Below, in pieces: positions 1 to 5,281 of a stretch of 7,999 nt of DNA. The stretch covers positions 1 through 7,999 of the forward strand of contig JACDCA010000781.1 of the NCBI GenBank assembly GCA_013694635.1, in the 5' to 3' direction. The position numbers and the translations under genes were made by a program. This DNA is from Acidobacteriota bacterium. Lineage in GTDB: Bacteria; Acidobacteriota; Vicinamibacteria; Vicinamibacterales; 2-12-FULL-66-21. The first letter of the stretch is position 1. Each line of letters starts with the position of its first letter. The notes beneath the pieces were generated by a model. That model was not told where the DNA came from, did no database searches, and worked only from the letters and a program-made list of their open reading frames with translations.

Positions 1-1005
1 AGACGCCGCGCCAACATGATCGACACCGGCATCTTCGATCATCCGGACGCCTACGACGCCACCTACGAGAACGCTTCGGCCTGGGGAGACAAGCGGTGGG
101 CGACGCCCGGCGCGGTCGTGGACGGCAAGCTCGTCACGACCGACCTCCACACGATCAACATGGGACTCGAGGAGTTCGTCGAACACTCGTACTACGAAGA
201 GTGGGCGGGGGAGGGCCAGCGACAGCGCTTCGCCACCGATCCCGCGGGTAAACCGCTGTCGCCATACCACCCGTGGAACAAGATCACCAAGCCGCGCCCG
301 CAGGGACAGAGCTGGAAGGACAAGTACACCTGGGACACGGCGCCGCGCTGGGACCGGCTCGGTATGGAAGCCGGTTGTTACGCGCGCCTGTGGAATACGG
401 CCGTCGCACAGAAGCTGCCTGCCAATCCCTTCATCGAATCGACCGGGCATTCTCTGCGCGTCCGCGTGCCCAAGGGCGCGCTGCCTGAGATGGAGCTCGA
501 ATGGCACGTTCCGGAGGTCTGGAACGCATTCGAGCGCAATCGCGCGCGCGCTCACTGCGTTTCGTTCACCGCGATGGTGGCGATGAACAACTGGCTCGGC
601 GTGATGGAGCACCTGAAGAACGGCAACACGAAGACGAGCACGCCGTTCGAAATCCCGCAGAAAGGGGAGCAGCGGGGGGTGGGGTTCTGGGGCGCGGGAC
701 GTGGCTATTTGACCCATCACCTCGTGCTCGACCGCGGTGCCGTCTCGAACTACCAGATCGTGACGCCGTCGACGTGGAACGCGTCGCCGACCGACCGCTG
801 GGGGCAGCCCGGCCCGTACGAGGAAGCGGTCATGAACACGCCGCTGCTCGAGGAGACCAACGACCCCACCGAGTTCCGCGGCATTGACGTGCTCCGCGCG
901 ATTCGCAGCTTCGACCCCTGCATGCCGTGCACGACGCACATTCATTCGGACGCGGGCGTGATCACGCGCGAGGTGAACACGTGCGCGTGCGGAGTTGACG
1001 ACTGA
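1..1005 (+). CDS. hhyL: [NiFe] hydrogenase large subunit, group 1h-like (5' truncated)
   Basis: This is the C-terminal part, about 334 residues, of the nickel-bearing catalytic subunit that splits H2. The reading frame is open from base 1, so the start and the N-terminal RxCGxC ligand motif lie outside the window. Visible family features are an ERNRAR segment (near 529-552), a GYLTHH stretch, an NYQ..TPSTWNASP stretch (near 748-790), and the C-terminal DPCMPCTTH motif at 913-939, whose two Cys bind Ni and bridge to Fe. A tail of 21 residues follows the motif His (940-1002) and would be removed by a maturation protease after nickel insertion. Remembered group 1h (high-affinity, atmospheric-H2-oxidising) large subunits match well in the TYEN, VTPGVVVDGKLVT and SFDPCxPC regions. 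The subgroup call rests on that memory. The tail carries its own Cys-Ala-Cys (982-990), which is odd. The next gene starts 3 bases after the stop. Confidence 0.93.
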   Translation, partial: RRRANMIDTGIFDHPDAYDATYENASAWGDKRWATPGAVVDGKLVTTDLHTINMGLEEFVEHSYYEEWAGEGQRQRFATDPAGKPLSPYHPWNKITKPRPQGQSWKDKYTWDTAPRWDRLGMEAGCYARLWNTAVAQKLPANPFIESTGHSLRVRVPKGALPEMELEWHVPEVWNAFERNRARAHCVSFTAMVAMNNWLGVMEHLKNGNTKTSTPFEIPQKGEQRGVGFWGAGRGYLTHHLVLDRGAVSNYQIVTPSTWNASPTDRWGQPGPYEEAVMNTPLLEETNDPTEFRGIDVLRAIRSFDPCMPCTTHIHSDAGVITREVNTCACGVDD

Positions 1006-1008
1006 GGA

Positions 1009-1560
1009 ATGCGCACGCTCGTCGGAGCGGTGGGTTACCGCAACCTCAGGGACCACTCGGCGCCATTCGCGATCATCGATCGCCTGTCGTCCGACGACCT
1101 CGGCCCTGATGTCGTTGTCGAGGACACGAGCTACAACCCGATCGCCATCGTCCAGTGGCTCGAGGGTGAAACTCCGGAAAACCGATTTGACCGGGTCGTG
1201 CTGGTCGCGGCCATCGAGCGGTCTCGAGCCCCCGGCGCGATCACGGCATATCGCTGGGATGGAGTACTCCCTCCGGATGAGCAGGTGCAGCAGGCGGTCG
1301 TCGAGGCCGTCACTGGCGTGATCGCGCTCGAGAACACCGTGGTGATCGCGGGGTATTTCCACGTCCTGCCGCTGGCCGTTGCGATCGTCGAAATCGAACC
1401 GGTCGATCACGCCTTCGGCGCCGACTTCAGTCCTGTAGTGAGCGCGGCAATCGAGCCCGCTTGTGTGCTGATCCGTCGGCTGGCACGTGACCCCGACGTG
1501 TTCGGTACCCTGCCCGTCCGGCCGATGCCGTTCCGACACGCGGTGAGGCTGCAGACCTGA
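1009..1560 (+). CDS. HybD/HyaD-like (M52-fold) protein lacking the protease metal ligands
   Basis: A 183-residue protein whose first 20 residues align without gaps to the E. coli HybD hydrogenase maturation protease, from memory (MRxLV..VG...L.D). The alignment continues through a DRVVLVAAI strand (about 61-69), an APG turn (74-76) and a SPVVSAAIEP helix (141-150) that matches the HybD C-terminal helix. The Ni-sensing residues of HybD are not kept. Glu16 is His16 and Asp62 is Ala67. The His93 position falls near Asp90/Glu91, although that region aligns poorly and His118 lies further on. The GxGN loop reads VGYRN. It is therefore probably not a peptidase and may be a chaperone or scaffold for the large subunit just upstream; that is inference. 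The ATG directly follows the upstream stop and gives the HybD N-terminus. The residues after about 160 look unstructured. A true M52 protease is encoded at 2412-2888. Confidence 0.8.
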   Translation: MRTLVGAVGYRNLRDHSAPFAIIDRLSSDDLGPDVVVEDTSYNPIAIVQWLEGETPENRFDRVVLVAAIERSRAPGAITAYRWDGVLPPDEQVQQAVVEAVTGVIALENTVVIAGYFHVLPLAVAIVEIEPVDHAFGADFSPVVSAAIEPACVLIRRLARDPDVFGTLPVRPMPFRHAVRLQT

Positions 1561-2415
1561 ATGTCCGCGGACCCCGAAGAGCCGCCGGACCTGCTGGCGG
1601 AGATCGAGCAGCTCATCGACCAGTTGCAGAATCGGCATGGCGACGCCGTGCGCGAGCAGGCCACGCGATTGCTCGAAGATATCGATGCCGTGCATCGTGC
1701 AGGGCTGTCGCATCTGATGGACGTGATCCGCGGGATGGGTGGCGATGCGTTCGTCAATCGGCTGATTGGCGACCCTGCCATCCGCATGCTGCTCATGTCG
1801 TACGACCTGGTGCCGGTCGATCGCCGGTTGATGGCCGAAGAAGCGCTCGACATGGTCCGCGGCCACCTCCATTCGCACGGCGTTGACGTCGAGATCCTCG
1901 AGGTCGTCGGCGGTGTCGTCTATGTGCGTATCCACGGCCTCGGGGCGACGATACTCGACCACGCCGCCGTCGTGCACGATCTCGAGGAAGCGCTCCGGGC
2001 GGGCTTCGTCGGATTCCAGGAGCTGGTCACCAAGGCGCGCTCGAATGAGCCGAAGCCGATCCCGATCGGCGGGCTCCGGCGTCCCCACCGGCCGGTGTAC
2101 CGGGACGTGCTCGATACGGTCGCCCTGGGCGACGGTGAGATGAAGGCTGTCGATCTGGAAGGAACGTCAGTCCTCGTCGTGCGAGCCGGCGAAGGGTATT
2201 ACGCGGTCGCGAATCGGTGTGGCGACAGCCCGCTGCCGCTGGAGTTCAGCGCTCTTGCCGGATCGCAGCTAACGTGCTCATGGCACGGCTGCCGCTACGA
2301 TGTGCGTACAGGTTCCAGGCTCGACGGGATGGACGGCCGCCTCCGCGTGTTCCCGGTCCGCGTCGAGGACGACAAGGTTCGCATCGCCGCGGACGTCGAG
2401 GCGCTGCCGCGGTGA
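1561..2415 (+). CDS. NifU-like / Rieske-type fusion protein of the hydrogenase operon
   Basis: A 284-residue protein in three parts. Residues 1-90 are helical. Residues about 90-158 resemble the NifU C-terminal domain (VVGGVVYVRIHG), but the NifU CxxC pair is replaced by GLGATILDH, so this domain should not carry a NifU cluster. Residues about 180-275 form a Rieske-type domain with the second motif C239-S-W-H242 followed by RYDVRTG. The first motif is C220-G-D222 instead of C-x-H. C244 lies two residues after H242. These three Cys are the only ones in the protein. It is probably an electron carrier or cluster-handling partner of the hydrogenase; NifU/Rieske proteins accompany group 1h enzymes as far as I recall. 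The ATG directly abuts the preceding TGA, and its stop overlaps the next gene (GTGA), which points to translational coupling. Confidence 0.85.
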   Translation: MSADPEEPPDLLAEIEQLIDQLQNRHGDAVREQATRLLEDIDAVHRAGLSHLMDVIRGMGGDAFVNRLIGDPAIRMLLMSYDLVPVDRRLMAEEALDMVRGHLHSHGVDVEILEVVGGVVYVRIHGLGATILDHAAVVHDLEEALRAGFVGFQELVTKARSNEPKPIPIGGLRRPHRPVYRDVLDTVALGDGEMKAVDLEGTSVLVVRAGEGYYAVANRCGDSPLPLEFSALAGSQLTCSWHGCRYDVRTGSRLDGMDGRLRVFPVRVEDDKVRIAADVEALPR

Positions 2416-2888
2416 GCGGATCGAGCTCACGAACGCTGATCGCGGGCTTCGGCAACGTGCTGCGCGGAGATGACGGGTTCGGCGTCGAGGTCGTTCGTCG
2501 GCTGCAGGTAGAAGAGAATCAACCGGAGGGCGTCGAGCTGCTGGAGGTTGGAACCGGCGGCATCGCGCTCGCCCAGGCGCTGCTGACGCCGTATGAACGT
2601 CTGGTCGTCGTCGACGCGATGAAGCGCGGCGGAAAACCGGGCACCGTCTATGTTCTGCGGGTCGAATCCGTCGACGCATTGCGCTCGGTGGACATGCATA
2701 TGGCCGTGCCGTCCAAGGCCCTGGGTCTGGCTCAGGCGATCGGGGCGCTCCCGGCGCACGTCTTCATGGTCGGCTGTGAGCCGGGAGAGGTCGACGAACT
2801 CGACATGACACTTTCAGCGCCGGTACAGGACGCCGTGGGCTACGCTGTTCAGGAGATCAGGAGACTCCTCGCCGGGGAGGCGCGATGA
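2412..2888 (+). CDS. Hydrogenase maturation protease (peptidase M52, HyaD/HybD family)
   Basis: A 158-residue endopeptidase that should cut the C-terminal tail off the hydrogenase large subunit once nickel is in place. It keeps the family hallmarks: the GFGNVLRGDDGFG loop at residues 12-24 (D21 replaces HybD Glu16), VVVDAM with D68 (HybD Asp62), a PGTVYVL strand after it, H96 in the DMHMAV segment (the probable HybD His93), and the VGCEPGEVDELDMTLS strand-turn near 120-135. The length is usual for M52. I chose the GTG at 2412, which overlaps the upstream TGA as GTGA, because the family glycine motif lies about 11 residues in. The upstream extension of this frame lies wholly inside the Rieske gene. 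The next gene overlaps its stop by four bases (ATGA). Confidence 0.93.
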   Translation: MSGSSSRTLIAGFGNVLRGDDGFGVEVVRRLQVEENQPEGVELLEVGTGGIALAQALLTPYERLVVVDAMKRGGKPGTVYVLRVESVDALRSVDMHMAVPSKALGLAQAIGALPAHVFMVGCEPGEVDELDMTLSAPVQDAVGYAVQEIRRLLAGEAR

Positions 2889-3247
2889 CAGACACGCCGG
2901 GCGGCGATCTCGAGCTGCAGGACGAAATCCTGCAAGTCATGTACTGGTTGCGGGGAGAAAAGCTCGCAGACGACGTGTGCGGCCGTGACCTGGAGAGGTT
3001 CGTCGGTGCCTCGGAGCTGCGGCTCGATGGCGCTCTCGAGAGATTAGCGCTACTCGGGCTCGTCCGCGCCGTTGCCGCCGGAGGAACACTGCGCTACGCG
3101 TTGACGGAAGCAGGCGCGCGCGAAGGCGGACGCCGTTTTGCGGATGAATTCAAGGACCTGACGAAGCCCGGTCACGGCGAATGCGGCGATCCGGACTGCG
3201 AGTGCCAGCAGACCGGCAACATCGAAGACTGCCGCCACGCTCGGTAA
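2885..3247 (+). CDS. Small winged-helix-like protein with Cys/His-rich C-terminal tail
   Basis: A 120-residue protein that I do not recognise by name. Residues about 8-90 read like a compact winged helix: helix (ELQDEILQVMYWLRG), helix (RDLERFVG), a recognition-like helix (LRLDGALERLALLGLV), then a strand-turn-strand wing (VRAVAAGGTLRYALTEAG). The tail from residue 97 has H97, C100, C105, C107, C116 and H118 in 22 residues, enough ligands for a zinc or Fe-S site. It could be a metal- or redox-sensing regulator of the hydrogenase genes, or a maturation factor that uses the wing fold for protein contacts. The sequence does not decide between these. It is preceded by a strong ribosome binding site, GGGGAGG at 2874-2880, and its ATG overlaps the protease stop as ATGA. 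It ends in TAA, the only non-TGA stop among the + strand genes here. Confidence 0.82.
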   Translation: MTDTPGGDLELQDEILQVMYWLRGEKLADDVCGRDLERFVGASELRLDGALERLALLGLVRAVAAGGTLRYALTEAGAREGGRRFADEFKDLTKPGHGECGDPDCECQQTGNIEDCRHAR

Positions 3248-3251
3248 CACC

Positions 3252-4025
3252 ATGCCAACAATTGCCATCGTCGGAAAAGGCGGAAGCGGGAAGACCACTA
3301 TCGCCGGGACGCTCGCACGGGTGCTGGCGCGCGGCGGACGCGAGGTCTGGGCGATCGACGCGGATTCGACGCCCAACCTCGGAATCACGCTGGGCCTGTC
3401 GCGCGAGGCATCGGCGGCCGTCATGCCGATCCCCCGGTCGATTCTTCACGAAGACAAGGATGACGAGGGCAAGCGACGCTTGACCCTGGGAGTCCCGCCG
3501 GCAATGGTCGTGGAGCAGTATGCGGCGGCGACCCCTGACGCGGTCCGCCTGCTGTTGATGGGACGTGTGGATCACGCGGGCGCCGGTTGAATGTGCGGTG
3601 CCCATGCCGCGGTGCGGCATCTGCTCGGCGGAATGATGCAGGCAGAGCATCCCGTCACGATCGTCGACATGGAAGCGGGCCTCGAACATCTGAGCCGCGG
3701 CACCGGACGCCACGTCGATACTCTCCTCGTCGTTCTTGAGCCGTACTACAAAGCGCTTGAAACGGGCCGCCGCGCGGCGGACCTCGGCAGGGAGCTGGGA
3801 GTCTCGCAGGTGCTCGCCGTCGCGAACAAGCTGCGCGATGCCGAGGATACGGCCGCCGTCCGCGAGTACGCGCGCGCGAACAACCTGACACTCGCCGGCG
3901 AAATTCCGCTCGACGATGAGCTGAGGAAAGGGGACCTCACAGGCCGGGCGCCGATCGACGTTCAGGGGTCGCCGGCTGTCGCGGCGATCGTGAGGCTTGC
4001 CGCCGACCTCGTTCCGGGCAACTGA
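3252..4025 (+). CDS. CooC/MinD-type nickel-insertion ATPase with in-frame TGA, probable selenoprotein
   Basis: A 257-residue SIMIBI-class ATPase if TGA 3588-3590 is read through. The N-terminal half has the deviant Walker A GKGGSGKTT (residues 8-16, signature Lys9 and Lys14) and a DADSTPNLG switch I (36-44). The second half has IVDMEAGLEHLSRGT (137-151, switch II) and the base-recognition-like ANKLRD segment. This matches CooC, which loads nickel into CO dehydrogenase, and related nickel-enzyme factors. CooC proteins carry a CxC at the dimer interface (Cys112/Cys114 in Carboxydothermus CooC1) that binds metal. Here codons 113-115 read TGA-Met-Cys in a GAG-x-MCGAHAAVR context, so TGA takes the place of the first Cys. 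The frame is intact on both sides and both halves are well conserved. In this operon it would serve the hydrogenase. Alternatives are a nonsense mutation, a sequencing error, or two proteins (3252-3590 and 3591-4025) coupled by the TGA-ATG junction. Confidence 0.82.
3588..3590 (+). other. In-frame TGA, candidate selenocysteine codon (Sec113)
   Basis: The TGA lies in frame between GGT (Gly112) and ATG (Met114) of the CooC-like gene, at the position of the first Cys of the family CxC motif. TGA is the normal stop of almost every other gene here (for example 1003-1005, 1558-1560, 2413-2415, 4023-4025), so a general reassignment is excluded and only context-dependent recoding fits. Cys-to-Sec replacement at a metal-binding or redox Cys is the usual pattern for selenoproteins. 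Confidence 0.62.
3604..3620 (+). promoter_or_regulatory. Candidate bacterial SECIS hairpin
   Basis: ATGCCGC (3604-3610), loop GGT (3611-3613) and GCGGCAT (3614-3620) form a perfect 7-bp stem with a three-base GGU loop. The loop begins 20 bases after the TGA at 3588-3590. Known bacterial SECIS elements have the apical loop roughly 16-37 bases after UGA, with a G among the first two loop bases. The E. coli fdhF element shows GGU in its loop at a similar distance. A weaker competing pairing of GCGG (3595-3598) with CCGC (3607-3610) also exists. High GC raises the chance of fortuitous hairpins, so the call depends on the TGA context. Confidence 0.6.
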
Positions 4026-4034
4026 CCGAGTGGC

Positions 4035-5141
4035 GTGCTCACTCCCCTCGCCCCTTCTTTCTGTCGGCACCCTCACGCTCGCCGTCGTGCAGCCGCGACG
4101 ACGCCCGTGCGCGATCAGGAAATCGGCAATCGAACACTTGCGGTTGAACGCACGGCTCGACGCAACCTGTCGGCTGGCGAGGCGCACACCTACGACGTGG
4201 CGATGCGCGCCGGCGAGTATCTCGAGGTAACCGTCGAGCAGCTGGGCATCGACACGGCTGCCCGGGTCCTCGACGCCACGGGTAGCCTGATCCGGGAGTT
4301 CGACAGTCCCACAGGGGCTTCGGGTCTAGAACGCATCCGCGTCATTGCGGACACGAACGCCGCCTACCGTCTCGAGATCCGTGCGCTTCAACCGGAGGCG
4401 GACTCGGGGGCTTACGAGATTCGCCTCGCCGTGAAGCGGATGGCGACCGACGCGGACCGACGGATCGAGGCTGCCGTCAAGGCCGAAGCGGAGGCCAATC
4501 ACCTGCGCGTCTCTGCGGAGACGCGGACCGAGAGCCTCAACCGGTACAAGCAGGCGCGCGCGCTCTGGCAGAGTGCCGGGGATCGAGCAGGCGAAGCTTC
4601 GACGCTTCGAGGTATGGGCTTCGCCTACGTTCGGTTGAAGGATGATGCCAAGGCGCTCGAGGTGTTCACGGAAGCGCAGCGCCGCTTCCGGGAGCTGCGC
4701 GAGCTCCGATCGGAAGCGTATATCTATCTGATCGTTGCGAATATCGAGACGCGGCGGGGGGACCTTCGTCAGGCGCTGGTCACGACCGGCCAATCGCTGC
4801 CCCTCTGGCGCTCGGCGAAAGACCGGGAGCAGGAGGCCTTCACGCTGGCCGCGCTCGGCACCCTGCACGCCCGGCTCGGTGACGCGGCGCGGATGAAGCG
4901 ATGGCATCGAGACGCTGTGCGGGTCGCCCGATCCACGCGCCGTCCGGCGCTGGCCGCCGCCATGTTCCAGAGTGAAGGTGGGGCGGCCGAGATCCTCGGC
5001 GATCGCAAGTACGCGCTCGCCGCCTACCAGTCCGCGCTTCAGTTGTGGAGAGAGGCGGGGAACAACCGCGGAGAGGCCGCCGCGCGGACACGCATCGCGG
5101 AGCTCGAGAAGACCGCGGCGTCGTCAGGCCCGGCCGGGTGA
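4035..5141 (+). CDS. PPC-like/TPR-repeat protein, exported type, 5' frame likely shifted
   Basis: A beta-rich N-terminal domain covers roughly residues 45-130 (AHTYDVAMRAGEYLEVTVEQ, then ..YRLEIRAL..YEIRL), resembling PPC-like sensor domains. About four TPR-type helical hairpins follow (residues about 175-360), with phrases such as LWQSAGDRAGEAS and LWREAGNNRGEAA. In Acidobacteriota this layout often heads a much longer protein ending in a CHAT peptidase domain. Here the frame stops after the TPRs, inside the left copy of a direct repeat (5113-5154), so a truncation is possible. The first 24 codons of this frame (from GTG 4035) are Arg-rich and unlike a signal peptide. Another frame from GTG 4030 encodes a good signal peptide (MACSLPSPLLSVGTLTLAVVQ) and would join this one if a single base were restored near 4092-4096. 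Its role is unknown, and it probably lies outside the hydrogenase system despite starting only a few bases after it. Confidence 0.75.
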   Translation: MLTPLAPSFCRHPHARRRAAATTPVRDQEIGNRTLAVERTARRNLSAGEAHTYDVAMRAGEYLEVTVEQLGIDTAARVLDATGSLIREFDSPTGASGLERIRVIADTNAAYRLEIRALQPEADSGAYEIRLAVKRMATDADRRIEAAVKAEAEANHLRVSAETRTESLNRYKQARALWQSAGDRAGEASTLRGMGFAYVRLKDDAKALEVFTEAQRRFRELRELRSEAYIYLIVANIETRRGDLRQALVTTGQSLPLWRSAKDREQEAFTLAALGTLHARLGDAARMKRWHRDAVRVARSTRRPALAAAMFQSEGGAAEILGDRKYALAAYQSALQLWREAGNNRGEAAARTRIAELEKTAASSGPAG

Positions 5142-5154
5142 GCGCGCGACCAGG
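5113..5154. repeat. Left copy of 42-bp direct repeat
   Basis: It matches 7812-7853 in the same orientation, with 18 identical bases, an 8-base centre holding five mismatches, then 16 identical bases (37 of 42). It contains the last codons and stop of the TPR gene. On the - strand it would encode the tail LVARSPGRA-stop, close to the LVARSPEEA-stop of the permease in the right copy. No permease-like sequence continues beyond the repeat here. Confidence 0.8.
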
Positions 5155-5238
5155 TGTCATCATTTACAAGCGGCGCCACTACCACGGGGCATGTCCCTGG
5201 TCAGACTCCGCGGGCACTTCGGGGCTCGTCGTCCCGAT

Positions 5239-5266
5239 TTGACACAGCATATTCAAGTAATATATT
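5239..5266 (+). promoter_or_regulatory. Sigma-70-type promoter of the arsR-rhodanese gene
   Basis: A perfect -35 hexamer TTGACA (5239-5244) lies 16 bases before TATATT (5261-5266), a five-of-six -10 match. It sits in a sharply AT-rich patch within high-GC DNA. Transcription should begin near 5273, leaving only about ten bases before the ATG at 5282 with no Shine-Dalgarno sequence visible, so the message may be nearly leaderless. Confidence 0.72.
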
Positions 5267-5276
5267 AAATAGTTGA
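5253..5276. promoter_or_regulatory. Palindromic operator candidate for the ArsR-type regulator
   Basis: The inner sequence TAATATATTA (5258-5267) is a perfect palindrome, and an outer TCAA (5253-5256) mirrors TTGA (5273-5276). The AT-rich dyad covers the -10 element and the probable start of transcription, as in ArsR-family autorepression. The binding protein is inferred from position only. Confidence 0.5.
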
Positions 5277-5281
5277 TAGTT

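Noticed and set aside
2217..2411. N-terminal extension of the M52 protease frame.
   Set aside because: It covers the Rieske-domain codons, is Arg/Pro-rich and has no family similarity; the GTGA overlap start at 2412 gives the normal length.
3252..4025. General reassignment of TGA to an amino acid (alternative genetic code).
   Set aside because: TGA ends nearly all other genes here at positions fitting their families and operon overlaps, so only local recoding is possible.
3591..4025. The second half of the ATPase as an independent gene starting at ATG 3591.
   Set aside because: No ribosome binding site precedes it, it would lack the P-loop, and the family conserves the joined layout. Kept only as an alternative through TGA-ATG coupling.
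3150..4187. Long minus-strand open frame opposite the CooC-like gene.
   Set aside because: Arg/His-rich, low-information translation typical of the antisense of a high-GC gene; the + strand has clear ATPase motifs.
5148..5202. Inverted repeat GACCAGG / CCTGGTC as a transcription terminator after the TPR gene.
   Set aside because: The arms are 41 bases apart with no compact loop and no T-run, so it does not look like an intrinsic terminator.
5155..5238. Short frame with HYHG and CPWS residues between the left repeat and the promoter.
   Set aside because: No start signal or recognisable family; it reads as non-coding junction DNA.
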